Assembly (NCBI GenBank): GCA_021300015.1
Contig: JAJTFB010000007.1
Span: 20,201-84,200, forward strand
DNA from: Pirellula sp.
Lineage (GTDB): Bacteria; Planctomycetota; Planctomycetia; Pirellulales; Pirellulaceae
DNA length: 64,000 nucleotides
Direction of reading: 5' to 3'
The translations under genes and the position numbers were made by a program. The notes under the pieces were generated by a model. It saw only the letters and a program-made list of their open reading frames with translations, ran no database searches and was not told the DNA's origin. Below, one piece after another: positions 17,003-26,250 of this stretch. Every line of letters starts with the position of its first letter. The stretch's first letter is position 1.

Positions 17003-18003
17003 GACATCAACGCGTCGATGCGATCGATCAATATTTTAAGAAACTCCCGGTCGCTCGAGGGCCTGCCCGGCGCGTTCGACGGGATCGCATCCGAATCGAT
17101 CACACCGCGCATCGCAAGCACCATCGCCGCATTGTGCTTGTAGGCCGGAACAGGTGGACGAAAGGTAAAGCCCCCGAGCATCTGCAGAGCATCGTTGAGC
17201 TCATAAAATCGAGCGTCCTGGTTTCCCCAGTAGATATCGCGAAGTGCAAATGCTTCCGGATAGAACGCCGAGAGCCCGAGCAAGTAGTCGCTTCCCCACT
17301 GGATCATATCGATCGCAAGGTCATTGCCAGTGTAGATACGGAAATCCGGCCTAGTTTGGTCCCTGCATGCAAGCCGTTCCCATTCCATCACCCTCGAAAG
17401 CGAAGAGTGCTTGAGCCCCCCGAGGCTCGGAATATCCAACAAGTGTCGGAACGTGTCGATCGAATAGATCGCTCCAAATGGGGCGAACATTTTCCCGAGT
17501 TCAAAACCTAAAAATCGATCGACCGAAGCGCCGATCCGCCGGTAAACATCCACGATCCTTTCCGGCGATTGCTCGACCAATTCGGAACATTGAAATACGA
17601 TCGGTATGCCCCCTAACGCACGGATTTCCGTCGCCTGAGTGCAGGAGTTGGCAAGCATGTCTCCATCGAGATCCTCGACGAAAGCCCCGGCGACAAACGG
17701 TCGGCCAGCGGCCAGTCGAGCTACAAGTTGCAGAATCTCGCGTCGCTCGGAGAGCGAAAGTAGGTTTGCAAATCCAGTATCCATGTTGATCGCTGGAGTC
17801 AAACCACAGGCCCACGTACGCTCGAGTCCCCGCTGATACGACTCAAAGTCGATCCTACCGACCGGTTTCCAAGGGAGATAGGCCGCCGAAATGCCTTCTG
17901 GCTTCCTGGAAAAATGGACTTTGGGAATCGCAAGCATGGGGATCTTCGAAGGTAGGAGTCGGAAAAGATCTCTTGATTCTATCAACAGCGGCGCATTGTC
18001 CAA
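16999..18003 (-). CDS. Dihydrodipicolinate synthase-family (DapA-like) aldolase
   Basis: A 334-residue TIM-barrel protein of the DapA/NAL superfamily. The Schiff-base lysine is likely in LGGLKHSSLSR, and IYTGNDLAIDMIQWGSDYLL matches the later strands. These enzymes catalyse pyruvate- or hydroxypyruvate-dependent aldol cleavage or dehydratase reactions; the divergence from true DapA suggests a sugar-acid or unknown substrate. It overlaps the downstream methyltransferase by four bases. The gene may begin at the ATG at 18003; the next region upstream (18004-18368) holds only a CCCCC-ACAA-GGGGG hairpin near 18103-18116 and no gene. Confidence 0.75.
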   Translation of the reverse strand: MDNAPLLIESRDLFRLLPSKIPMLAIPKVHFSRKPEGISAAYLPWKPVGRIDFESYQRGLERTWACGLTPAINMDTGFANLLSLSERREILQLVARLAAGRPFVAGAFVEDLDGDMLANSCTQATEIRALGGIPIVFQCSELVEQSPERIVDVYRRIGASVDRFLGFELGKMFAPFGAIYSIDTFRHLLDIPSLGGLKHSSLSRVMEWERLACRDQTRPDFRIYTGNDLAIDMIQWGSDYLLGLSAFYPEAFALRDIYWGNQDARFYELNDALQMLGGFTFRPPVPAYKHNAAMVLAMRGVIDSDAIPSNAPGRPSSDREFLKILIDRIDALMS

Positions 18004-18368
18004 CGGTCCAAACCATCGAATTCAGGGCTCGGCTTTTGCCGCAAAGTTCTCGTTTTGAAGCGGACCCTAGCCACCGGATCGACGGCCAAGCTTCCCACGA
18101 CACCCCCACAAGGGGGGGTTTAGGGGGAAACGCGCGTTAAAATCGGAGGTCTAGGTAAATTAGGAGGTGCAATAGGCAGACTATTTACTAAACTTTAGCG
18201 TCTAGGCTCCCTAAATTGATTTTATGGGGAAACCTGGAGAGATGGATCACGCGTCGACATCGAAGGTCGTGCGGCATTCGATCGGCCTACCCTCAGCAAA
18301 GAGTATGCAGCCATAGAGTGTACGACGCGGGAAGCGGTATACCCTTTTTTGTTATTGGAGAATTTCGA

Positions 18369-18986
18369 ATGCGTCGATTGATTATTGCTTTGGCGATTGT
18401 TGGATGTGCGATCGCGACCTCGTCGAGTGCTTCGGCTGGTATTTTCGGCCGCAAGAAGGATTGCAGCGGTGCTGCCGCTGATTGCTGTGCACCAGCACCA
18501 GCACCGGTTTGCGATGCAGCTCCTGCCTGTGCACCAGCCCCCAAGCGAGAAGGCTTGTTGACTCGCTTGCATGCACGCAAGGCAGCTTGCAGCGGCGCTG
18601 CAGTAGCAGCATGCGAACCAGCACCAGCTCCGGTTTGCGATGCAGCTCCTGCCTGTGCTCCAGCACCTAAGCGAGAAGGCCTCCTGGCCCGATTGCACGC
18701 TCGCAAGAAGGCTTGCAGCGGAGCAGCCGCTCCAGCAGAAAGCTGCTGCGAAGCAGCTCCAGCACCTTGTGCAGCTCCAGCTCCTTGTGCAGCTCCTGCT
18801 GCTAGCTGCTGTGATGCAGCTCCAGCTTGCGATGCAGCTCCAGCTTGTGCACCTGCCAAGCGAGAAGGCCTCCTGGCCCGCTTGCATGCACGCAAGAAGT
18901 CCTGCGGCGGTGCCGCTGCTCCAGCAGCTAGCTGCTGCGATGCAGCTCCTGCACCAGCCCCAGCACCAGCTTGCGGCTGCAACTAA
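18369..18986 (+). CDS. Secreted Cys/Ala/Pro-rich repeat protein
   Basis: A 205-residue protein with a clear signal peptide (LIIALAIVGCAIATSSSASA) and then a modular body. The module (K)REGLL-x-RLHARK occurs three times, each flanked by Cys-rich Ala/Pro segments such as APAPVCDAAPACAPAP and SCCDAAPA; an FGRKKDCSG segment begins the series. The basic helical modules alternate with Cys clusters, pointing to a disulfide-linked or metal-binding extracellular structure. I know no assigned function for this type. The start at 18369 is set by the signal peptide and a GGAG about ten bases upstream. A terminator follows. Confidence 0.75.
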   Translation: MRRLIIALAIVGCAIATSSSASAGIFGRKKDCSGAAADCCAPAPAPVCDAAPACAPAPKREGLLTRLHARKAACSGAAVAACEPAPAPVCDAAPACAPAPKREGLLARLHARKKACSGAAAPAESCCEAAPAPCAAPAPCAAPAASCCDAAPACDAAPACAPAKREGLLARLHARKKSCGGAAAPAASCCDAAPAPAPAPACGCN

Positions 18987-19039
18987 TTTCAGCTTCATGG
19001 CCTAACGCCATTCCACATCGATTCATTGAATCCACTACG

Positions 19040-19070
19040 AGCGGTCTTCGAAAGCAGGCCGCTTTTTTTC
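19040..19070 (+). terminator. Rho-independent terminator after the Cys-rich gene
   Basis: AGCGGTC pairs with GGCCGCT across a ten-base loop (7-bp stem with one T-G wobble), followed directly by seven Ts. It ends transcription 54 bases after the stop of the Cys-rich protein. Confidence 0.8.
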
Positions 19071-19103
19071 TGCCTAGAGTCAGTCCCTTCCTTGAGATGA
19101 ATC

Positions 19104-19904
19104 ATGCGATTTAGCCTTTTTCCAACCAAGCACTCTGACCAAACCACCCTGGTCGACGATACGCTCGTCGAAGTCGGTCAGGGATCCAAAGTTGTCGTTT
19201 TCCTCCATGGACTTTTCGGGTCCACCGAGCATTGGACCGGGACGATGGACGCCCTTGCCGAGAATTACCGCTCGATCGCAGTCCAACTCCCTTTGGACCG
19301 CAAAGGCGATCGTCGATCCGATGGCGTTCGATCCATCTCCGAATTGACCGCGACAGTCGATCGAGCCCTCGATCGCGCTCGGATTGATCAACCTATCGTT
19401 TTGGTCGGAAACTCCCTCGGAGGACTCCTTGCGATCGACTACACCCTTCAGTACCCAGAACGCGTCTGCGGACTGGTCCTAGCCGGCTCGGCCGGACTCC
19501 ACGAACGGAGCCTAACCGATGGGAACAAACCAAAAGCCACCCGGGAATTCGTTCGGTCCGTCATCGGCGGGATCTTTTACGATCAAGCTTTGGTAACCGA
19601 TGAACTGGTCGAAGATTGGTACGAAACCATGCAGGACCGAAACTACACGAGGTTTATCCTGAGGATGTCACGGGCGACCCGAGACCGAAACGTCGAGAAG
19701 GAACTCGATCGGATCACCGCGCCGACGTTGATCGTCTGGGGCAAACAGGACCAAATCACCCCTCCTGATGTCGGCATTCAATTCAAGTCGAAAATCCGTG
19801 GCTCCGAGCTGGTTTTCCTTGACCGTTGCGCCCATGTCCCGAACGTCGAACAGCCCGAATTGTTCTATGAGCAACTGGCCAAATTTCTTCCCAAGTGTTT
19901 CTAG
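19104..19904 (+). CDS. Alpha/beta-fold hydrolase
   Basis: A 266-residue alpha/beta hydrolase. The oxyanion-hole segment is VFLHGLFGS, the nucleophile elbow is GNSLGG with Ser104, the acid is in VWGKQDQITP and the histidine in CAHVPNVEQP. The family includes esterases, C-C hydrolases and haloperoxidases, and the substrate is not determinable. It has no signal peptide, so it acts in the cytoplasm. It lies 24 bases upstream of the tricorn-like protease gene and may be co-transcribed with it. Confidence 0.85.
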   Translation: MRFSLFPTKHSDQTTLVDDTLVEVGQGSKVVVFLHGLFGSTEHWTGTMDALAENYRSIAVQLPLDRKGDRRSDGVRSISELTATVDRALDRARIDQPIVLVGNSLGGLLAIDYTLQYPERVCGLVLAGSAGLHERSLTDGNKPKATREFVRSVIGGIFYDQALVTDELVEDWYETMQDRNYTRFILRMSRATRDRNVEKELDRITAPTLIVWGKQDQITPPDVGIQFKSKIRGSELVFLDRCAHVPNVEQPELFYEQLAKFLPKCF

Positions 19905-19928
19905 TAAGCCGCAGATTGTCGAAATACG

Positions 19929-22900
19929 ATGCGATTTGAATTCCGCCTTCTTGCGATCCTGTTGATCGCAGCTTTCCCTCGCTTGGCGTTTGACCTCAGG
20001 GCACAAGCCCAAGAGCCCATCGCGATTCGCATGGCAAGCGACTTTACCCTCTCGCCCGACGGCCAAACGTTGGTTTTCCGTTGGGCCAACGAGTTGTGGT
20101 CCACCTCAACCCTCGGTGGCACCGTGAGTCGATTGACCAACCACCCGGCCATCGACGCCGAACCGCGATTCTCTCCCGATGGCAAACGCATCGCGTTTGT
20201 GAGCAACCGATCCGGCTCGAATCAAATCTATGTGATGGACGCACAAGGCGGAATTCCAGAACAGAAGACCTACCATTCCGAAGGATATTCGCTTGCCGAT
20301 TGGTTTCCTGACGGCAATAGCGTATTGGCTCTGGCCAGCCGCGATCATTTCTGGCGCGGCGGCAACCGTATGATCCAGGTCGATATCACGAAACGGGCAG
20401 CAGAAAAGGTACTTCTAGATGATACCGCAGCGAACCCAGCGCTCTCGGCCGACGGGAAAAACATCCTGTTTGTTCGGGAAGGAGAACGTTGGTGGCGCAA
20501 AGGCTATCAAGGCGAACGCTCGGCGCAGATTTGGTTGCTCGATCTGACGACCAACACCACCAAAGAGCTACTGCACGAAAAAGTCGAATGCTTGTGGCCT
20601 CTTTGGATGCCTGGTGGAAAGTCCTTTTACTTCGCAAAAGGTACCGAGCATGGACTCGACCTTTGGCGTTATCGATTCGCGACCGGAGACCAACCCGCTC
20701 GTCAACGCAAAGTCTGGGGCTTCGACGACGATTCGATCGCTAAACCCGCGATTTCGCGCAACGGCTCAACCATCGTCTTCCGGCACCTCTTCGATACCTA
20801 CGTTCTGCGACCTGGCAAAGACCAGCAACCCACGAAACTTGCCCTGAGTGTCGCAGCCGATACGGACCTTCCGGATGACCTCCTTCGCTCCTCGACCAGT
20901 CGTGCCGAACAAGTCGCTTTTAGCGACGATGGCCTCGAGATCGCGATGAGCGTCAACGGAGATCTGTGGGTCATGGATACCGAACTCAAAGAGCCCATCC
21001 AAGCTACCCGCTCGGATGCTTACGAGGAATCGCCAGTATTTGCTAACGATGGCAAGTCCCTGTGGTTTTCTCGCCGTGAGAACGGACAAGTCGATCTTTG
21101 GAAACTCGAGCCCAAAGATCCGTCCAAGTACTGGTGGCAGCAAAAGGAGTTTGTCGAAACACGCATGACCGAGTCGACCGGCTCGAAAACCAACCTGCGA
21201 TTTACCCCCAATGGAAAACACCTCCTGTTCCAACAAGGTCGCGGGACGCTCGTCGCCATGAGCCTCGAAACCAAAGAAACGATCACCCTGGTCGATGGCT
21301 TTAGCGAGGTCGGTTACTCGATCTCCCCCGATAGCCAGTGGATCGCTTATTCCTCCCAGGACGATGATTTCAACAGCGAAATCTGGATCATGCCGCTCGA
21401 TAAGCATTCCGATCCAGTGAACGTTTCACGCCATCCGGACAACGACCAATCGCCGGTCTTCTCCCCCGATGGAAAAATCCTAGCCTTCACCGGCCGGCGC
21501 TCCCAAGACGAAAGCGACATCTACTACGTTTATCTGCAGGAGGAATTGGACGACGAGTCTTCACGCGATCGGACCATCGATAAAGCGATCGAAACAATGA
21601 AGAAGAAACGCCCAAAACAGCCTGCTACGGAACCGAAAGCTGAAACCAATCCAGCCGAAAACAAAACCCCCGAGAACAAAACCGACGGAAAGGACAAACC
21701 CGTCGAAGAAAAGCCCAAAACCGATCGCACCAACGAAGCCGATGCAAAGCCCTTCCGCATCGACTTCGATAAAATCCATCAACGCTTACGACGGATCAAC
21801 CTTCAGGACACCCGAGAGACGAATCTGATCTTCAGTCCAGACGGAAAGAAACTGGCCTTCTCCGCCTCGGTCGAAGGAAAACCCGGTTGGTACAGCGTCG
21901 AATTCCCAGACAAACTAACCCCCAAACTCATGAGCGCTACGGTCCTCAACGATGCGCGATGGACCAAGGCCTCGGGCAGCATTCTAGGACTCTCGCGAGG
22001 GACTCCTACAAAACTAGAAAACGGGGAGAAGGAAACCGGTTTCAGCTTTTCTGTCCTGCATGACCGCTCGCGAACGGGTCGATTCCGAGAAGGCTTCAAC
22101 GCCGCTTGGTTAGCGATGAGCGAAATTTGGTACGACCCGGCCATGGGCAACAACAACTGGGAAGAAATCCGACGCAAGTACGTCGATGCGGCCTCAAAAG
22201 CTCATGACGAACGTGGACTCGGGGAGATCATCGAATTGATGCTCGGGGAACTCAACGGCTCGCACCTGGGCTTTACACCTTCTGTCGCCGAAACCACGGA
22301 ACCGGAAACTCCCAGAAAACGGGAACATCCTACGGCACACCTGGGAGCACGATTCGATCCATCCTTCCTCGGACCAGGCCTCAAAGTCCGGGATGTGCTG
22401 CCTGAGAGCCCTAGCGACAAGGCGAAAAGCCGCCTCAAAGCCGGTGATATCATCCTGAGTATCGATGGCCAACGCGTCGATCCATCGATGGACCTTACCC
22501 AAATCCTCAACGGGCCCCTCGATCGAGATATCCAGTTGACCGTCGAACGCATGAAAGACCAAGCTACCGAGGAAATCGCAATCAGCGTAAGGCCCATTTC
22601 CTACGGCCGTATCAAGCCTCTTCTCTACGAGCAATGGCTAGAGAACAACCGTCAGATGGTCGATCGATTGTCCGAGGGCAAGCTTGGTTATTTGCACATC
22701 CAAGCCATGGATGAATCGAGCTTCTTGGAATTCGAACAGCAGCTTTACAACGTCGGTTATGGAAAACAGGGACTTGTGATCGATGTCAGGGACAATGGAG
22801 GCGGATCGACGACCGACCATCTATTGACTTCCTTGACCCAGCCCAAGCACGCGATTACCGTCCCTCGGGGCGGAGGGATCGGATACCCCCACGATCGGAT

Positions 22901-23288
22901 GATCTATGCGACTTGGTCTAAACCGATCGTCGTATTGTGCAATCAAAACAGCTACAGCAACGCAGAGATATTCAGTCATGCGATCAAAGCCTTGGGCCGA
23001 GGCAAACTCGTCGGCGTTCAAACCGCCGGAGGAGTCGTCAGCACAGGCGCAGCTCGAATCAATGATATCGGCGTGCTCAGGGCCCCTTTCCGAGGTTGGT
23101 TCTCGATCCGCGATGGGAAAGACATGGAGCTCAATGGAGCAGAGCCCGACTACATCGTTTGGCCCGCTCCAGGCGAACTCCCAGCAGGAATCGACAAGCA
23201 ACTCGAAAAAGGGGTCGAAGTGTTGCTCGGGGAAGTCAAACAGGTACCGGCATTGCCCAAACCCAAGTATGCCACCGGGCATGAATAG
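19929..23288 (+). CDS. Tricorn-like exported protease (PD40 propellers, PDZ, S41)
   Basis: A 1119-residue protein with a signal peptide (FRLLAILLIAAFPRLAFDLR). The N-terminal half is a run of TolB/PD40 propeller repeats with the FSPDGK signature (PRFSPDGKRIAFVSN, PVFSPDGKILAFTG, IFSPDGKKLAFS). A Lys/Pro/Glu-rich linker lies around residues 555-600. A PDZ domain (ESPSDKAKSRLKAGDIILSI, about residue 825) and an S41 peptidase domain follow, with the probable nucleophile in NQNSYSNAEIFSHA near residue 1005 and GVQTAGGVVSTG after it. By homology it trims oligopeptides, here outside the cytoplasm. Confidence 0.88.
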   Translation: MRFEFRLLAILLIAAFPRLAFDLRAQAQEPIAIRMASDFTLSPDGQTLVFRWANELWSTSTLGGTVSRLTNHPAIDAEPRFSPDGKRIAFVSNRSGSNQIYVMDAQGGIPEQKTYHSEGYSLADWFPDGNSVLALASRDHFWRGGNRMIQVDITKRAAEKVLLDDTAANPALSADGKNILFVREGERWWRKGYQGERSAQIWLLDLTTNTTKELLHEKVECLWPLWMPGGKSFYFAKGTEHGLDLWRYRFATGDQPARQRKVWGFDDDSIAKPAISRNGSTIVFRHLFDTYVLRPGKDQQPTKLALSVAADTDLPDDLLRSSTSRAEQVAFSDDGLEIAMSVNGDLWVMDTELKEPIQATRSDAYEESPVFANDGKSLWFSRRENGQVDLWKLEPKDPSKYWWQQKEFVETRMTESTGSKTNLRFTPNGKHLLFQQGRGTLVAMSLETKETITLVDGFSEVGYSISPDSQWIAYSSQDDDFNSEIWIMPLDKHSDPVNVSRHPDNDQSPVFSPDGKILAFTGRRSQDESDIYYVYLQEELDDESSRDRTIDKAIETMKKKRPKQPATEPKAETNPAENKTPENKTDGKDKPVEEKPKTDRTNEADAKPFRIDFDKIHQRLRRINLQDTRETNLIFSPDGKKLAFSASVEGKPGWYSVEFPDKLTPKLMSATVLNDARWTKASGSILGLSRGTPTKLENGEKETGFSFSVLHDRSRTGRFREGFNAAWLAMSEIWYDPAMGNNNWEEIRRKYVDAASKAHDERGLGEIIELMLGELNGSHLGFTPSVAETTEPETPRKREHPTAHLGARFDPSFLGPGLKVRDVLPESPSDKAKSRLKAGDIILSIDGQRVDPSMDLTQILNGPLDRDIQLTVERMKDQATEEIAISVRPISYGRIKPLLYEQWLENNRQMVDRLSEGKLGYLHIQAMDESSFLEFEQQLYNVGYGKQGLVIDVRDNGGGSTTDHLLTSLTQPKHAITVPRGGGIGYPHDRMIYATWSKPIVVLCNQNSYSNAEIFSHAIKALGRGKLVGVQTAGGVVSTGAARINDIGVLRAPFRGWFSIRDGKDMELNGAEPDYIVWPAPGELPAGIDKQLEKGVEVLLGEVKQVPALPKPKYATGHE

Positions 23289-23341
23289 CCCGTGTGGCTG
23301 AAGGACCTATCACTTTTCCTAAGCGATGCGTTCGGGATCGT

Positions 23342-24439
23342 CTAGAGACTGCAACCGGCCGCTTGGAATGCCATATCGAGGACTTGCTGGGTCTGGAGTG
23401 TCATCCTTCCCCAGGATTCATCGGGAGTAGAACCCTTGAGCAATCCATGGAAGGTGTCGAACATGTTGATCTCTTGGCTCGGAGCGTGGCCCGAATCGTA
23501 CTCAGCCACGGAGAACCGTTGGGATCGACGGTGCATGTGAAAATCGCAAACATCGGTGACAAACTCTGGACGGTTCAGGTCATACCCGACATTGGAGCCG
23601 AAGCACGGCAGGACGAAATCGTCGATCCAAATGCTTCCCTTTTCGCCGCTGATGTGACACCACTGCTGGTGCTCAGTCGCAAAAGAGCAATAAAAGTTTG
23701 CGGAAACGCCATTATCGAATTGCAACTCTGCGCTGAATTCCATCGGCACAGATTTTGGACTCCCCTGCCCTTGCAACGTCGATAGGCATCGCGCGGTGAT
23801 TTGAGTCGGCATTCGCCATTGGTTGATCCACAGGATCATTCGGATCGTGTACCAACCGAGATCGCCCAACGAGCCATGTGGCTCGTACTTGGAATTCGAC
23901 CGAATGTTCGTGGTCCTGAACTCCTGATCGCTGTGGAAAGAGAATTGTGTCGCGATTCGCTTGATCGAACCGATACCCGTTGGACTATCGAGCGTCTGAC
24001 GCAACTGCACCAAACGACGACTGTGCATGAACATGACACCATCCATGAACTGGACCCCATGGGTCTTGCAAACATCGAGGATCTCTTGAACATCGGCGGC
24101 CGTCAAGGCTGCAGGTTTTTCCGCTAGGATGTGCTTGCCATGTTTGGCGGCGGCGATAATCCACTCCTTGCGAAGTCCCGTCGGCAACGGGATATAAACC
24201 GCATCGATGTCCTTGCTCTCCAGAAGAGCCTGGTACGAACCCAACGCCACAGGGGCCGACTCAAAGGGGCAATTGGCTTGGCATTCATCGATAAATCGCT
24301 GCGCCGATCCAGCGTCGCGGCTCGCCACTGCCGAGACGATCCCCTGGGTACTTCGAGAAATCGCTCTCCAATTCTTTTTGGCGATCCCCGCCGTGGACAA
24401 AATCCCCCATCGACACGTATCCGACTTCAAAGGCATCAT
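23342..24439 (-). CDS. Gfo/Idh/MocA-family oxidoreductase
   Basis: A 365-residue NAD(P)-dependent oxidoreductase. It has the N-terminal Rossmann segment (WGILSTAGIAKKNW), the DAVYIPLPTGLRKEW stretch and the EKPAALTAADVQEI motif with the conserved catalytic Lys. The C-terminal substrate domain contains GSLGDLGWYTIRM. The family acts on sugars, inositols and related polyols and is expanded in planctomycetes. There is no obvious signal peptide. Two adjacent ATGs (24439 and 24436) compete for the start. The next gene diverges across about 165 bases. Confidence 0.85.
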   Translation of the reverse strand: MMPLKSDTCRWGILSTAGIAKKNWRAISRSTQGIVSAVASRDAGSAQRFIDECQANCPFESAPVALGSYQALLESKDIDAVYIPLPTGLRKEWIIAAAKHGKHILAEKPAALTAADVQEILDVCKTHGVQFMDGVMFMHSRRLVQLRQTLDSPTGIGSIKRIATQFSFHSDQEFRTTNIRSNSKYEPHGSLGDLGWYTIRMILWINQWRMPTQITARCLSTLQGQGSPKSVPMEFSAELQFDNGVSANFYCSFATEHQQWCHISGEKGSIWIDDFVLPCFGSNVGYDLNRPEFVTDVCDFHMHRRSQRFSVAEYDSGHAPSQEINMFDTFHGLLKGSTPDESWGRMTLQTQQVLDMAFQAAGCSL

Positions 24440-24606
24440 GGTCAAACCGATATCTCTCTTGAATTACTAGGAATAAGCCTAAATATCCGGGCGTCTCCAT
24501 CCAAATCCGAATGCAAGTTATACTAAAAATCGGGGAGGTGTGATCCCTGCGCTTTGCGTCGAATGCTCCTGCCCGAGCCCAAGGAGTTCCCCTAACCTAA
24601 AAGCCA

Positions 24607-26250
24607 ATGATGAATCGTTCGATCCGATCCTTAAGTCTTCTTGCTTGGCTTGCACTGGGGCTCTACTGCCTTGGTCAAAGCCCAGCGAATCCCGAAGTTT
24701 TTCCGCTGGTCTTGCAGTCCCAGCAACCGGTTGCCAAGGACGCAAGGAACCATCACAGGATCCTTCAGTCCGCACATTGGCCTGCCAAGAAAACCGCATT
24801 GATCATCTGCGATGTCTGGGACTCGCATCACTGCTTGAACGCGGTTCGCCGGGTGCAACAGGTCGCCCCTGCGATCGATCGCTTGGCCAAAGCCATACGC
24901 AGCCAAGGTGGAACGGTGATCCACGCACCGAGCGACTGTATCCCTTACTACAAGGATCACCTCGCAAGGCAACGCGCCGAGAAGATCACCCTCCGAGACG
25001 ACACACCGACGGACATCTCCAAATGGTGCGACCAAATCGACGGAGAAACTCAGGATCCTTATCCGGTCGATCAATCCGACGGAGGGGAAGACGACGATCC
25101 AGCCGAACACGCTCAATGGACCGAACGCCTGAAAAGTCTAGGGCGAAACCCGAAGTCCCCTTGGATACAACAAATCGATACCATCGAAATCGATCCCCAA
25201 CGAGATTACATCAGCGATTCAGGGCAAGAGATTTGGAATATCCTGAAATCCCAAGGGATCGAGCAAGTCGCCCTCTGCGGTGTGCATACGAATATGTGTG
25301 TCCTCGGAAGACCCTTCGGTCTGCGACAACTCAAGCAGCATGGGTTCCAAACTGTCCTGGTCAAAGACCTGACCGACACCATGTACAATCCAAACCGATG
25401 GCCTCACGTCAATCATTTCAGCGGTACCGATCGTGTAATCGATCATATCGAACGGGTGATTTGCCCTACGGTCACCAGCGATCAATGGCTAGGTGGAAAA
25501 CCGTTTCGATTCAAGAACGACACACGTAAGCATTGGGTCGTTCTGATCGCCGAAGACGAATACAAAACGGACGAAACACTGGTTCGTTGGGCACGCGAGC
25601 AACTCGATCGAGACTTCAAGGTTTCCTTGGTTCTGGCCGAGGCTGAGCAACCCAATCGATTGGTCGGACTCGAGGCTCTGGCCGATGCAGACGCACTGCT
25701 CGTGAGTGTACGAAGACGACCACTACCGGCAGACCAATTGAATGCGATCCGTGTTCGGACCTCAAGCCATGCATTTAGCCTACGTGGCAAAGCCCCATCG
25801 GCGGGACTTTCGGATTGGCCCGAGTTCGACGCAGAGGTCTTCGGCGGGAACTACACCAATCATTACGGAAACGATGAAGTCGCAAGTATCCAAGTGGCAT
25901 CCTACAGCGACCACCCATTGGTTGCCTCGAAAGATTTCGGAATCGAACTCTACCAAAGCCATGGGTCCTTGTACAAAGTCTCACCCCTGCGACCCGGAAC
26001 AAGGGTCCTTTGGAACGGAAAAATCCCCAACCAAGAAGCAGAACCCGTTGCATGGACCTTCGTTCGCGCCGATGCAGGTCGTTCGTTCTACACCTCGTTG
26101 GGCCACCAAAGCGATTTTGAAAACGACCTTTTTTCAGCGCTCCTGCTCAACGCGGCACATTGGCTTGTCGATAGCCCTCGACGCTTCCTACCCGCCGATA
26201 TCGAACACCAACAGCACATGGTCGAGCGAGGAGAAGGAAAGCAACGGTAA
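24607..26250 (+). CDS. Exported isochorismatase-ThuA-like fusion protein
   Basis: A 547-residue two-domain protein with a signal peptide (SIRSLSLLAWLALGLYCLGQ). Residues about 55-290 form an isochorismatase-like cysteine hydrolase: the ALIICDVWDSHHC segment with the catalytic Asp, and the nucleophile region GVHTNMCVLGRPFGLRQL. Residues about 300-540 resemble the ThuA/glutamine-amidotransferase-like fold of planctomycete trehalose-utilisation-type proteins, including SYSDHPLVA, WTFVRADAGRSFYTSLGH and LLNAAHWLVD. The hydrolase domain is predicted to cleave an amide or vinyl-ether substrate; the ThuA domain probably binds or processes sugar. Its stop overlaps the next gene's ATG (TAATG). Confidence 0.8.
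   Translation: MMNRSIRSLSLLAWLALGLYCLGQSPANPEVFPLVLQSQQPVAKDARNHHRILQSAHWPAKKTALIICDVWDSHHCLNAVRRVQQVAPAIDRLAKAIRSQGGTVIHAPSDCIPYYKDHLARQRAEKITLRDDTPTDISKWCDQIDGETQDPYPVDQSDGGEDDDPAEHAQWTERLKSLGRNPKSPWIQQIDTIEIDPQRDYISDSGQEIWNILKSQGIEQVALCGVHTNMCVLGRPFGLRQLKQHGFQTVLVKDLTDTMYNPNRWPHVNHFSGTDRVIDHIERVICPTVTSDQWLGGKPFRFKNDTRKHWVVLIAEDEYKTDETLVRWAREQLDRDFKVSLVLAEAEQPNRLVGLEALADADALLVSVRRRPLPADQLNAIRVRTSSHAFSLRGKAPSAGLSDWPEFDAEVFGGNYTNHYGNDEVASIQVASYSDHPLVASKDFGIELYQSHGSLYKVSPLRPGTRVLWNGKIPNQEAEPVAWTFVRADAGRSFYTSLGHQSDFENDLFSALLLNAAHWLVDSPRRFLPADIEHQQHMVERGEGKQR

Noticed and set aside
18222..18998. Long antisense frames through the Cys-rich gene
   Set aside because: They arise from the low-complexity GCA/GCT repeats. 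The plus-strand frame has a signal peptide and terminator; the others do not.
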